Origin: Sporothrix humicola
Taxonomy: Eukaryota > Ascomycota > Sordariomycetes > Ophiostomatales > Ophiostomataceae
DNA: 64,000 bases
Assembly (NCBI GenBank): GCA_021396245.1
Contig: WNYE01000040.1
Coordinates: forward strand, 1 to 64,000
Direction: 5' to 3'
The notes under the pieces are model-generated. The model worked only from the letters and a program-made list of their open reading frames with translations, was not told where the DNA came from and searched no databases. Both the position numbers and the translations under genes were made by a program. This document shows positions 22,978 to 34,290 of the stretch, piece by piece. Numbering within the stretch: position 1 is the first letter of the stretch; each line of letters begins with the position of its first letter.

Positions 22978-23526
22978 CCAAGGAAAAAAAAAAAAAAGAA
23001 AAGACCTTGACGGCCGTGTCGCATGGCAGCGGGCCCGGTCCCCTGGAGAAGTGAGATTACGAAGATGAACCCTGGTTAAAATAGGAAAGCCTGGTTTATT
23101 CTGGTATATTACGTTTTGCATGAAAATAGGAGGGTGTACTAATAAAGTAGAAATGCTCCAAAGTCCAACAAGAATACAGGCTCATCTAGAGATCGTATTC
23201 CAGGCAAGCTGTGACCCATCAGGATTAATCTTACCAGCCAGCCACCTGATTTTTTTGTTTTAATGTAGAAGTCGCAAAATATTATCGCGGTATGGAGAGT
23301 TCCACGCGATTAAAAATAAGGTTCAAACATCAACAAAAGTCACTCCGCATTCTATTACGCCTTTGTTTACGAAGTACACCTAAGATAAAGCATCAAAGTT
23401 CCAAAGTTTCACGCCTCTTGAGCCTGGCAACCTATCTAGTCTTAATCTAATCGACAATGGCTTCAAACGTGTACGTTTTTTTTTTTTTTTTCATTCCCAT
23501 TTCTTTCATACTAATTCGCGAGATCG
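22978..23526. other. Intergenic
   Basis: About 550 bases, AT-rich, with a poly-A run just after the stop codon region (22984-22999) and a poly-T run at 23471-23490. No gene is supported. Confidence 0.5.
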
Positions 23527-23761
23527 CGTTTCAAACCCTACATACCCCGAACGGCTTTCGGCTGACATCCGTCGTGGCACTGATAACGAGGGCACGGAGC
23601 GCATCCGCGCGGCACGGGCTGCGATGAACCAAGAAATTTTGGAAATTTTGCAAGCCAAATTAGCAGAGAACCCAAGCGTCAACCTCGATTTTCACTTGGG
23701 CTTAATCAAACCCTGTGCCCGAAAAAAGCACATGCCATCAGCGACAGAGAAGCTCATATAA
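23527..23761 (+). pseudogene. Possible small gene relic, unrecognised
   Basis: One frame reads about 75 codons to a stop at 23761 with gene-like composition (YPERLSADIRRGTDN, RAARAAMNQEILEILQAKLAE, LDFHLGLIKPC). An upstream ATGGCTTCAAACGT followed by GTACGT and an AG before 23527 looks like exon 1 plus an intron, but the phases do not match. It is either a broken small gene or a last exon whose first exon I cannot place. No family is recognised. Confidence 0.28.
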
Positions 23762-24117
23762 TCGCGACAACACCCAAGACCGCCGATGCCGACACGGCGG
23801 CGCTTCCCATCCGGTCTGCTGCGGTCCACCGCCTGCGTTGTCGTCTTGCGCCCTCTCTGATCTGATGCTGCAAAGACAATCTTCGTTAGCCAAGTCGAGA
23901 ATTGTTGGGCATCCTGGGCCCACTTTAGTCATTAGTCAGCATGCCCTCCTATACAGCCTGGCCTCGTCGCCCCTTTTGGCTTTGGCCTCACTCTCTCTCT
24001 CCTTAGTCCTTAGCGATAGTTCTATCGACTCCTTTCCGTCCAAAAAGAATAGAGTGTCGGGAGAGGAGGCACTCAGTGGAGATTCCTATGAAGACGAGAC
24101 ATTCTAAGGGTGCAACT

Positions 24118-24907
24118 TCTGAGGACGGTGATGACGACCTACTCTACGCTGTCCGCCCTGTCATTGAGCAAACACAAGTCATTACCAAGCTTTTTACGCG
24201 CGGAGGGGTTTTGCGGTGCAACAGCGACGGCACCTCTGAGTCTGCACCCCAAGACGACATTTTCATCAAGGTTGTCCCAGCTACGGATGCCGTAGACACA
24301 GAGTACTCAGCCTTGCAATACCCTGCAGAGCATGCCCCCCGACCTCCAAGCTCCGAGACCGCACAGGCTGCCCGGCATGGGCATTTCGCAACTGCCCCCG
24401 ATGTCGTACATCCCATCGGCGTCGCTCAAAAGGCGCGTGGCCCAGCCTAAGCCATGAGAACAAGCTCTCAATCCAGTAACAACTGGACCGGCTCTTTATG
24501 AGGCTGCGTGATATCAAGCTACCGTGCGGCGGGTGCCTCGGTGGCGTCAAAGGCGAGGGCGTCGCAGCCCGGGTATGCGGAGTTTCTAAAAAGCTTCTTA
24601 CACAAACCCAATCCCTCGGAAGTAGCTGTTCTCACGCACGGCGACGTCTATCTCGGCAACATTATTGTGGTCGACAAAGACCCCTGCGGAATCCGGGGAG
24701 AGTACGTAGTGACTGGGATCATTGACTGAGAAACGAGTGGCATTTTATCCACCGTATTTCGAGTCGAGCGAGGTGTTGTACACCTTGAACGAGACGATTG
24801 GCGACAAGAAGTTGCAGGACTGGTGGAAGTATGTTCCGAGGCTGCATCGCACCGGACGGCCAGCCACCCAAGTAAAAGGGCCGTTGGGAAGGCCATGGGA
24901 CAATGCC
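24118..24907 (+). pseudogene. APH/choline-kinase-like phosphotransferase pseudogene
   Basis: Reading across frames recovers most of a fungal APH-fold protein. It runs DDLLYAVRPVIEQTQ and IFIKVVPATDAVDTEYSALQ, then in another frame PDLQAPRPHRLPGMGIS and SYIPSASLK, then SHENKLSIQ and LFMRLRDIK. Next come AEFLKSFLHKP and the catalytic-loop motif HGDVYLGNII, VTGIID, and finally FYPPYFESSEVLYTL and WWKYVPRL. At least three frame changes and several stops occur. Two stops look like C-to-T type changes: a TAA where Gln is expected after KLSIQ, and a TGA at the Trp position of the IIDW motif. The gene cannot make a functional kinase-like enzyme. Substrates of intact fungal relatives are mostly unknown. 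Confidence 0.75.
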
Positions 24908-25564
24908 AATAGAGGTTCGTGCCTGATTTTCTTTGCTTTGATGATTTGCACCAGCCTGCGAGTATTACGCGGTTCTACAGAGACTTGTTACTTTCGTAGT
25001 CGTAAAGGGACCCCCTAGATTTGGGACACCCCCTCATTTGGGATACTTTTTCTTTCTTCAATAATCAAAAAAGGCAAGAAACTTAAAAAAAAAAAAACGT
25101 AAGTAATTCAAAAACATCCTACAATCACCAGATTTTCTAATACCTTATTTAATAGAAAATGTGCGAATATACCGAAAAGGATATCCTTTTCGTGCTCGAA
25201 GCCATAAAAAATGTAATGGACTAAGTAGAAGTGTCTCACAGAGTCGCAAACGCAAGGCTATATCGCAAGTAATGCGTTCTATTCAACGAAATAATAAAGA
25301 TACCGAGGAAACAAAGGAAGACAGACGAGAGAGAGAGCTTCGCTCTCTCGTCGAAGACATGCCCCCGAGTAGCCCTGAGCTAGTCTGCATTCGTATGTGG
25401 CTCCACGAGCCACATCCTTGGCTTTGGGCTTGTCCCTAGCCACACTGGGCCCTTGGCCCGTTACAGAAAATGGCCTCTCTTTACTAAGTCGCCCAACTGC
25501 ACGTTTTATCCTTCTTTAAATAAAAAGTGAAAAGCACAAATGAAAGAGTAAAAAAATAAAAATA
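24908..25564. other. Decayed region, possible pogo-type transposase relic
   Basis: The frame from 25159 starts MCEYTEKDILFVLEAIKN, which resembles the N-terminal psq-type helix-turn-helix of Fot1/pogo transposases, and then meets a stop. Other frames give LGFGLVPSH, also reminiscent of that family, near 25410-25440. A GACGAGAGAG/CTCTCTCGTC inverted repeat (25324-25352) lies inside. No terminal inverted repeats or DDE core were found, so the assignment is weak. Confidence 0.3.
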
Positions 25565-25683
25565 ACGTACAGCAGCGGGTATTCGCTGGTCGTCGCCGAC
25601 CCAACTATTAATCCGCCGATCACTGGCTTAACTTGGGGAGAGCGGACGGGATCCCGTGCATTCCAGTATCTATGGCCGTACGT
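25565..25683 (-). rRNA. 5S ribosomal RNA
   Basis: 119 nt on the minus strand beginning ACGTACGGCCATA and ending GCTGTACGT. The ends pair over nine positions with one G-U wobble to form helix I. Internal segments GGGATCCCGTCCGCTC, AAGTTAAGCC and AGTTGGGTCGG..GCGAATACC match the fungal 5S consensus, including the internal promoter region. A T-rich stretch just beyond the 3' end (25548-25564 read on the minus strand) can serve as RNA polymerase III terminator. Single dispersed 5S genes are normal in filamentous ascomycetes. It lies 41 bases beyond the amidase stop on the same strand. Confidence 0.9.
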
Positions 25684-25724
25684 GGAGGACTTCGTCGCTG
25701 TCATACATTATGTAGCCGCTCCCT

Positions 25725-27441
25725 CTACTCGTGGAGTACCTTGGAAATAATCTCGGCGGCGTCGAGAAGCTCCTCGTCAAAGAGTGTGCGGGCGGCGACC
25801 TGGATGCCCGTCGGCGCGCCATGTACATTCTCAGCGTTGTCTATTTAAGGTCAGTCGGGAGAAGTGTAAATCTGGATGAAGAGTCAACTTACACTTCTTG
25901 TAGGAGATGAATCCCTCGCCGACATCAATATTCTTGTCGGCCTTGAGGTACGGAATGGTGATGGCGGGGTACTAGATGTGTTAGTGGCGTCCAGCTCAAT
26001 CATACCGTTACTTCAGTCAACTCACATCCAAGTAGTTGTAGTAGGTCGTGTATGGCGTGTTGCCAAAGGTGTCGTGCGGCATGGCTGTCGTCTCGGCGCC
26101 GGGGCCCAGGACTACATCGATGCCCGTCGTCACCCAGATATTGTGCCACTCGGCCATGACCTGGGCGCGGTTCGCATTTAGCACAAACAAGTCGTGCATG
26201 TCCAAGCGGCCAACACGTTGTGAGACAAATGGCGACTCGGCCACAGATTTGATCTTGGGTTCGCCGCTGGCCGCAATGTTCTTGAATGGAGTGACCTCTG
26301 GGTCGACCGAGTAGTAGTCGGCAATCTGGCGGTTGGCGACGGCGACGCTGGGAACGTAGCCGAGGGGCACAATGGTGTGGCCCGCAGCCTTGAGCTTGTC
26401 AACAGCCGACTGTAGAGCGCGCTGCATGGGTGGGTGGATCGGGAATGACGGATCCGCTGGCAGCAGGCCAATCTTGAGCGTCTCCTTCTTTGTTGCCGCG
26501 GAGCGCCACGGTGCGTGCAGAACAGAGTAGTCAAACTGCCAGGGCTGGCGGTTGATGACGGCCTCCATAAAGAGACGAACATCACGGAAAGATGTGGTAA
26601 GCGGGCCAGCGGCAGCCAGGATGCCAGGTGATCCCGCACGGCCTGGCGAGCCCTGTCCGCCGTACGGAACACGGCTCGCCGAGGGACGGAGACCAAATGT
26701 GCCGTTGCACAGTGCAGGGATACGGATCGAGCCACCAATATCTGTGCCGACGCCCAGAATGGATGCACGGAGGCCGACAATAGCACCCTCACCGCCACTT
26801 GAGCCGCCGGCATTCAATGTCAACTTGTGCGGGTTGAGAGAGCGGCCAAACACGTGGTTCTCCGAGTCAGCCGTCATCAGTGTCTGGGGGATGTTGGTCT
26901 TGACATAGAGGACAGCACCCAGCTCAAGCAGCATTTTGACGAGTGCGCTGTGATCTGTGGCGATCTTTTTCCCGACAAACGACACGAATCCCAGTGTCGT
27001 CTCCTGGCCAATGTAGTTGAACGAGTCCTTGATGCTGATGGGCAGGCCGTGAAGCGGGCCCATGGGTTTCTTCTCCTTGGCGAGGTATTCGTCCAGGTAC
27101 TTGGCCCGCTCCAAGGCCTCGTCGAAGAACAGTTCTGTGCAACAGCTCGTGAGCTGTTGGGCAATGGCTGCCCGCTTGCAAAATGCCGTCGTCACAGCCA
27201 GTGACGTGTACTCGCCGGCCGCCATCTTTTCGACAAGTGCGGTGGCATCATAATTCTCGGTAATGGCGACCTCGTCGGCGGTCAGAATGCCGCACTCGCG
27301 CGGAATGCCGGTGACATCGAGGTCCGATGTCTCGGTAGCCTTGGCCAGAGTCTCAGCGGGCAGACGCCACTCCTGGGGGATCTTGTCTTGTACGGATTGC
27401 CGTTTCTTGGCGCCAATGGCCTTCCAGTCGGAGGTGGACAT
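25725..27441 (-). CDS. Amidase (amidase signature family, acetamidase-like)
   Basis: Three exons on the minus strand: 27441-26026, 25971-25893, 25840-25725, giving 536 residues. The start is the first ATG in frame (27441); upstream codons are non-ATG. The Ser-cisSer-Lys triad is intact: Lys138 in ISIKDSF, Ser214 in the Gly-rich GGSSGGEGA loop, and Ser238 in GTDIGGSIRIPA. The spacing (76 and 24) fits the family. The two small 3' exons complete the fold (YPAITIPYL, APTGIQVAAR). It should hydrolyse an aliphatic or aromatic amide to acid and ammonia in the cytosol. It is divergent from a Zn2Cys6 factor 0.7 kb away, an arrangement that suggests pathway-specific control. Confidence 0.93.
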
Positions 27442-28145
27442 TGTGAGAGTCAAAGAGAGTGATTCGGATAGTGGTGGTTTGATTGTATTTGCAGGATGGA
27501 CAGCGATGCAAAATGCGCAGGGTATTGTTTTCTCGGCAGAGATAACAAATGGAGGACAATCCTCTAATATACTCTATCTCTTGTTTGCAATCCCACGATG
27601 ACGCCAGGCGAATTTCTAATTCGGATGCAAGACGATAATGGAAGCTATCGTATTCTTGCAGTTTTTGGTTGCACATAAATGCAATCCCACTCGACGCGGA
27701 AACCGCGCTCATTCGCCGTTTCGACTTCGGGGTGTTGTGTCCACCCACTTCTTGATGCATTATGATGCTGGTCGACACATGTAAGTCGGGACAGGGTAAG
27801 CTTCCCCGCAAATAAAGGAAAGCCGGGCTTGGAAGATAACGCCGTCGCGCCAGGTGGACTAGTCGCCGAGAGATAGCTTCGGTGCCAAGGTGCGTTGACA
27901 AGGTCCGATGGAGTGCGAAAGCTCCAAACCTGTCAGAGAAGGGGGGAAATTGTGCTCATTGGCTGCTGGTAGTTAGTTATAAATACGAACGACCTTTTCC
28001 TTCGGGCCCCTTCCCCAGAGTCTCCGCTTGCATACACACATGATTGCCGGCATTTGTCGCCCGATAAAAAGAAGATTGGCAAAACAACAAGAATTGAGGA
28101 ATTGGATACGATTGGATCGCTGGAAGTTGAAGACGGGATCACAAA
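27442..28145. promoter_or_regulatory. Divergent promoter, amidase / Zn2Cys6 factor
   Basis: About 700 bases between two divergent starts. No gene is supported; a 182-codon minus-strand frame overlapping the amidase start appears to be a shadow. I see no clear paired CGG triplets that would identify a Zn2Cys6 binding site with confidence. Confidence 0.45.
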
Positions 28146-29905
28146 ATGGCGGAAACGGGAGAAACGGGAGAAACGGCAGATTCGGCTCAAACTGCCAAAA
28201 CAACCAGAATAAGAAAGAGGGAACGCCGGCCACCTCCTACTCTGCGGACGAAGACAGGATGTCACAACTGTGGGTCTCCCCTCCATCGTTTCTTCTGTTG
28301 CGAGATTTGGGTGTCGAACAGGAAAGAGGTCTGGATCGCTCTTGCTCACAAAGTTGTTTCACTCGCAAAACAGGCAGGACCCGCCGACGCAAGTGCGATG
28401 AGCATTATCCCACGTGTCTGGCATGTGCCAAACGGCATCTCTCATGCGCGTATCCTCAGGGGCCACCGAAACCAGGGAATGTCAGCAATGGCGGCCATAC
28501 ACAACGACGCCAACCACCGGTGCAAGAATCAACAGCATTGCCTGTAATACAACGACCGGCACCGGTGCCCATTAGACCGCGGAGACAAGATTCACCTCCA
28601 CCTCTCAAACTCGTCGCCGAGCTCTCCCCCGATATCGACCAAGGCCTGATCAACCATTACACGTCGCGGCTCTGCTCTCTTCTTCTGGATCGCCATGCCC
28701 ATCCAGATTATGAGCGGCTCTTCCTGCAGTCGTCCATCCTGCCCAAGCTGCAGTTCATGGTGGAGCCATTGCTCGCGTGCGCATCACTCGACCTGTCCCG
28801 CCGCTTCCCAGCCTACCGACCCCTGGCTCTGGCCTACTACGCGCAGGCCGTGACGCGAACGCGAAACATTATCGAGGGCAAGACTGTGCGGGGCACCGAG
28901 GATTGGCTACTCTTCAACGTTTTGCATCTCAATCTGTTTGAGGTAAGTACAGCCGACACTGATATCCCACACCTGAGGACAAGGCTGACAACTTAGACAT
29001 GGAACTCGGATGCCACGCCCGATACGACGCCAGTCCTTCTCCACATCCAAGGCGCGGCTCAGATATTGAAACTAAAGCTGAAAGGCGACGGTGCCTCACT
29101 TACACAATTGGCCTCCACGTCCGACAAGGTCATTGCACGAATCGCCGCCGAGGCGTTTGTTTATCACACTGTCAACTGGAGCATGTTCCATGGCAACCCG
29201 ATTCCCATCACCACGATGCCGGTAGCGGAGCTGTGGGACACTTTGCAACCTTATCTCGACCTCCGACCGTTTCCGGACGCCTCGGATGCCGAAAACTCTC
29301 CCGTCCTAGGTGTGCCCTGGCAACTGTATCGTTTTCTGTCAGACCTGGCTCTTGTGAGCCATCGTGGCCCGCCCATTGACAATGAACAGGATGCAGCCCT
29401 TGTGCGCTGTTTGAGCAAGGATCTCGAAGAATGGGCAGCCAAAGAAGAGAAACGACCTGCTTCTCAGACATCACCGCAATATCGACAACGTACTCGTCTT
29501 TTTGTCCTATCACTAAAGCTACTTATCCTCAAGTTGCTTCATGCCGATATCTCTACAACTGACTGCGACGTTCAGAATCTCGTTAAGCAGGCCACTGCCT
29601 TGATCATATCTAAAGACCCCCAAAATCGAGAACGGACAGCCCTCGAACGCACCGACTTCTGGCCGCTGCTGGTTGTGGGCAGCGCCGTTGTCGACAAGGC
29701 TCAAATCGCCATTGTGCGCGCCACTTTGGAGACCATGGCGGAGACCATGTACTCTGTCGCCTTTATCAAGACGAAACGAGCTCTCGAAACAATTTGGGAC
29801 GCCACGACAAAGGACGAACAAGATAGCCAAGATCGACCTGACGGCCTGACGATGTTACTGGGCGGAAGCGGCGTTCCAGGCCTGATTCAGGGCGATGCAC
29901 GATAG
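28146..29905 (+). CDS. Zn2Cys6 fungal transcription factor
   Basis: Three exons, 28146-28269, 28374-28942, 28997-29905, giving 533 residues. The first intron splits the second zinc-cluster Cys codon. Splicing GGATGTCACAACT to GCAGGACCCG yields a perfect Cys39-x2-Cys42-x6-Cys49-x6-Cys56-x2-Cys59-x6-Cys66 cluster with the basic RTRRRK segment. The rest is helical and resembles the fungal-specific regulatory domain of the type found in sterol or nitrogen-related regulators (DQGLINHYTSRLCSLLLDRH near the start of that domain). It is probably nuclear. The divergent amidase and downstream transporter are the most likely targets by position only. Confidence 0.88.
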
Positions 29906-30631
29906 TCGAATGCGCTAAGAATCAGTGGTGTCAGTGGCTGTTCTCCACATCCTGTCGACATCGGACCCACCTCCGATTGCTCGAATCTGTTCAACCTGAC
30001 CAATGGCCACACTTTGCGCCGTCTGTTCTCCACTGTTTTCATCCCCTTTTTACTTCAACATCGACTTTTGGCCCGGCTTTCGTATCTTTAGCATCTCACT
30101 CCTTTGCAATGTCTCCGCAATGGGATAAGGTATCGACCATGCCCAAGTCCCGGCTGCGATTGCCCATTCTCGACGTCTACCACACTTCGGCGCAAAATGC
30201 CGGAGTGCGGAGTACCCTGTCGACCATGTTCCCCTGGTCTTTGTCTGTGGTGTTCTGGCGATTGAGCCAATGACCACACTTTGCGACGTTTGCAACCTCT
30301 TTCAACATTGGGATTAAACCTTGCAGCCAGGTGCTTCCTTCTAGATAACATTTCCAATGTTTGGTAATGGTAGTCTAGACACGGAACGACGACGTGCATC
30401 CCGGATTGGAGATACCCAAAGCACGGGTCTCGTGAGCTTATCAACACACTCAAGTTGGGATGTACTCACATTTATGCACTTTCTCCAAATCACCTCGGGG
30501 AGTCAACCCGATATAAAGTGCATCCAGCCCAGTGATCGTCGTCGTCAGTGAATTTGATTTCTGTTGATGTTCTCGCCACAACACAATTCTCCTGAACATA
30601 TCAACAATTGTCAGCTGTCACTACCGACACA
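29906..30631. other. Intergenic with a direct repeat
   Basis: About 725 bases. CCAATGGCCACACTTTGCG (29999-30018 region) recurs as CCAATGACCACACTTTGCG (30267-30286 region), about 268 bases apart. Otherwise this is promoter sequence for the transporter gene. No gene is supported. Confidence 0.5.
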
Positions 30632-32299
30632 ATGATTGACAAAGACGCCATTCCCGGCACCGTCTATCTGGTCGACATTCACCACAATGTCGCCGCCCGC
30701 CATGCCAAGGGCAAGGGCAACCAGGACGACATTGTCCTCATCCCGACACCCTCCAACGACCCCAACGATCCGCTCAACTGGACGCCTCGGCGTAAGATGA
30801 TGTCCACCATCTGTCTAGCCGTCTATGTCCTCTTTGTCGGCATGGCCAGCTCCGTCGTCTACTCTGTGTTGGTCCCGCTCTCGGAAGCTACCGGCCTGTC
30901 TGTGGCCGACCTCAACTCGGGCACCGGCTACTTCTTTTTGCTCTGCGGCTGGGGCCTGCTGTTCTGGCAGCCGTTCGCCCTCCAGTTTGGCAAGCGGCCC
31001 GTTTACCTGCTGTCTTCGCTCGGCACCGTCGCTCTCGTGATGTGGAGTCCGTATGCTTCAAGCAACGGGCAGTGGGTGGCCAAGAACGTCCTTGCGGGCT
31101 TCTTTGCTTCACCGATCGAGGCCCTACCCGAGATCTCAGTGACGGACGTCTACTTTGCCCATGAGCGCGGCACCTACATGGGTATCTATGCGCTGTGCCT
31201 GGGTGTTAGCAGCTACTTGTCACCTGTGGTCTGCGGCTTCATAAATGACGGCCAGGGCTACCAGTGGGTGTTTTACTGGTTCTCCATCTTTTTGGGCGTG
31301 GCTTCAATTTTCCTGTTCTTCTTCATGGAGGAGACCAACTACGACCGTGCCACGGTCGGTGTTGTGGAGGACCCGACAGCGGGGGCTGGTGTTGTTGCCA
31401 ACGGAGAGGATGATGTGGAAAAGGCCGACGGCGAGAAAGGCGATATCATCAAAGGCGATGCACACGCAGCCGGTTCAGCTTCTGATGTGGGCTCTGCTCC
31501 CGGTCATACTCTTTCACAGTCAATAAAGGTCAAGACGTTCTGGCAGAAACTGTCTCTCCGCGACAAGCCTCGCCCCAACCGCTTCTTCCACCGCATCAAG
31601 CAGATGGTCTTCTTCTTGTCGTGGCCCGTCGTCTTTTACGCTGGCTTCTCGTACGGCTCGTACCTCATCTGGTTCACCGTCATGAATGCAACAGCTTCTT
31701 TGATTCTGGGCGGCGCTCCCTACAACTTCAGTGCCGCCATGGTCGGCGTCAGCTATGTTGCACCTATTGTTGGCACAGTCGTTGGTGCTGCCTTCACTGG
31801 ACGCTTTAGTGACTGGCTGACCATTCGCCTTGCTCGCCGCAACGGCGGTGTCATGGAACCTGAGCAGCGCCTCTGGCTCTTTGGCGTCACCACCATCATC
31901 ATCCCCGTCTCTCTAATTCTGTGGGGCGTCGGCGCCGCCCACGAGATCCACTGGTTCGGCCTCATCTGGGCCATGGGCATGCTCACGTTTGCAAACACCT
32001 GCGGCATCACCCTCAGCGTCAACTATCTGATCGACAGCTACAAGGAGATGAGCGCCGTCGGCATTGCCACGGTCATCATCATCCGCAACACCATGAGCTT
32101 CGCCATTGGGTACGGCATCACGCCCTGGCTCGACAATCTGGGCCTGCAAAACTGCTTCATCTCTGCGTCCATGATCGGCCTCGCCGCGAGTGCCGTGTTT
32201 GTCCTTATGCTCGTTTACGGCAAGCGCCTGCGTGCTCGTAGCCGTGTCGCTTACTGGGAGCTCGTCGAGGAGAACATTGCCAAGGGAATGGCGCACTGA
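30632..32299 (+). CDS. MFS transporter, DHA1-like
   Basis: Intronless, 555 residues from the ATG at 30632 (upstream in-frame codons are non-ATG). The cytosolic N-terminus holds NDPNDPLNW, the hallmark preceding TM1 in fungal DHA1/Hol1-like drug:H+ antiporter-family proteins. About twelve hydrophobic segments follow, with a long charged central loop (about 250-330, rich in Asp/Gly/Lys) between TM6 and TM7. A GRFSDWLTIRLARR segment is seen after TM8. It should be a plasma-membrane exporter or polyamine/drug-type carrier; the substrate is unknown. It lies 0.7 kb behind the Zn2Cys6 factor on the same strand and may belong with the amidase group. Confidence 0.88.
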   Translation: MIDKDAIPGTVYLVDIHHNVAARHAKGKGNQDDIVLIPTPSNDPNDPLNWTPRRKMMSTICLAVYVLFVGMASSVVYSVLVPLSEATGLSVADLNSGTGYFFLLCGWGLLFWQPFALQFGKRPVYLLSSLGTVALVMWSPYASSNGQWVAKNVLAGFFASPIEALPEISVTDVYFAHERGTYMGIYALCLGVSSYLSPVVCGFINDGQGYQWVFYWFSIFLGVASIFLFFFMEETNYDRATVGVVEDPTAGAGVVANGEDDVEKADGEKGDIIKGDAHAAGSASDVGSAPGHTLSQSIKVKTFWQKLSLRDKPRPNRFFHRIKQMVFFLSWPVVFYAGFSYGSYLIWFTVMNATASLILGGAPYNFSAAMVGVSYVAPIVGTVVGAAFTGRFSDWLTIRLARRNGGVMEPEQRLWLFGVTTIIIPVSLILWGVGAAHEIHWFGLIWAMGMLTFANTCGITLSVNYLIDSYKEMSAVGIATVIIIRNTMSFAIGYGITPWLDNLGLQNCFISASMIGLAASAVFVLMLVYGKRLRARSRVAYWELVEENIAKGMAH

Positions 32300-34290
32300 A
32301 GATGGGGCAAGTCAGGAAGACGACGAGGAGGGTAGAAAGGAGAAAAACGAGGGAATATTCTGTTCACGCTTACACCACATCGTATCATAGTTCAAATCCA
32401 ACACAGGCTTGCGGCCTATTATTAGTATTGGAGATCTTCTTGAACAAAAGAGGAAAGGATGGTGAAAATGAATTGCAAAAGGACCTGCTTCGCTGCTCGA
32501 TCACTCGCCATCACTCCCAATCACTCACGTTTCTATCATTCCTGCCGCAGGAAGGGAGTGCCATTTTACCAAAATAGAAGATGCCCAGCTTGGTCTCCTT
32601 GCAGCTAGTCACTAATATCGTACCATAGACGGTAGAATATACGAGCACGGATTAAAGACGATTATCCCTATCATTCGTTTCTGAGAGACCAACCCACCGC
32701 CCGGCTTCGGTCCAAGCTGCCCTGGGCCTGGTGCCTGGGTCCAGTGCCTGGGCCTGGACCTTGGAGCTGAAGCTGAGATTGAAGCTCGTAACTGAAGCCC
32801 AGATCTGGACCATGTACCTGGAGCAGGTACCTGGAGGTACCTTGGTCCTGGAACCCGCGGAAGGTGAAGCGTCATGGGAAAAAACCACTCCTGCTGACAA
32901 AAGTCTCGGTGTGGCTATTTTTATCACTGCACCCTTACGTGATAAGGACCGGCGTTCACTTGTCCACGCCGGTGCTTGCCATCTTCCCTGTTTCGTCTTG
33001 GGTATGACATAGAAGACATGGTCGACACGGAAGATACAAGCTAGATCGTTTCGATCTGAATATCTATTTTCTGAAGCCAAAAGTCCCCATCCCTTACAAA
33101 GTAATCCGCCTTTGCAGCCTGGCATCTTGATGGACAAGTGCTTGGATGCCAACTTCGGTCATTAATTCCCCGGTTCAGAGGCCAGTTCTCCTTTGCAAAG
33201 TTGAACGTTGCGTCCGTTGACAATTTTCTCTGCTCCCAGCTGTCAGTAAGGGCACATCTCGAGGTAACAACAAGCGTTTGATGAGAACATTCCAGCTTCT
33301 GGTAGTCGGCTGCCATCGACGGGATCGTTTATTTAGCGAGAGACAAGAAAATAGGAGCAGCTATAACGCCAGATAGTGTTGAAGAATTTACAGTTGGTGG
33401 CAAATAATTGGTCGAGAAGTTTAGTTTGGGGGCGGATGCAGCTGTCGACAACATCGCCAATGGCAATACTCGTGATGCTGTACGCGTGGCACTGTCGATT
33501 CCCTGATACCTACTTACGGCGAGGCCGACAATGGGGTGAAGATATTTTCCCGAAATATCCAGCACACATGTACCTCGTGCTGGCCTGTATTAAGAGTACA
33601 GAAGCGGCTTTTTGCGGGTTTTGTCTACTGGAAAGGAGCCATCGGCCACATCGACATCAGAAGAACCTCCCGCGGCCCACTGCGAGATGGCTGGCCCTTA
33701 CTATTGCTCTTGCGGTAGAAGTTACTTGAAGCTCTTACCATGGCAGGGAGAACACACTTACAATTTTGAAATTCTTGTTCCGCTGGTCTTCAAATCTCGT
33801 AGTTTCGGATCGTCCGTATAAAGAATTTTCCAACTTTCCAGTTTCCTCAGTGTATTGCGCCAAATTCTTCTCCCTCCCTTTCTTTTTCTTCTTTTCATCT
33901 TTCGCTCTCCTGGTGTTTAATTCAAACCTCGACGTAAAACGCTGCGCTATCAAAATTTCGGTAATTTGTTTCGTTCTGAAGATCAGTTGTTAGGCGAGAA
34001 ATGGAAAGAGAAGATCACGAGGGTTGAGGTTGAAAGAAAAGGGGAAAGAAAACAATCAAATTGCCGGCCACGACTATTCTAGAAAAAATGGTCATGCTCT
34101 CTTGTACTGTGCAGTCGATTTAAGCTAGTGGAGAACATGAAATCGGATGAGAGTGGGCCGTTGCGTTAGTGAGCTTTTGTGTACACCCGGTCCCCAACGG
34201 TGCGTACTAGCAACATTTTGCCACGACACTGTGCACAAGCAATGACCTTCTACCAATCATTTTGGGAGCTTGTCATTTCGGGTACTTATT
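32300..34290. other. Long gene-poor stretch
   Basis: About 2 kb without a supported gene. Around 32700-32870 the sequence is a set of imperfect repeats of CCTGGGCCTGG/ACCTGGAGC type. Open frames at 32652-33152 (minus) and 33041-33316 (minus) have no recognisable features. Confidence 0.45.

Noticed and set aside
32388..32405. B-box-like AGTTCAAATCC
   Set aside because: No A box or cloverleaf can be built upstream; it is a chance match.
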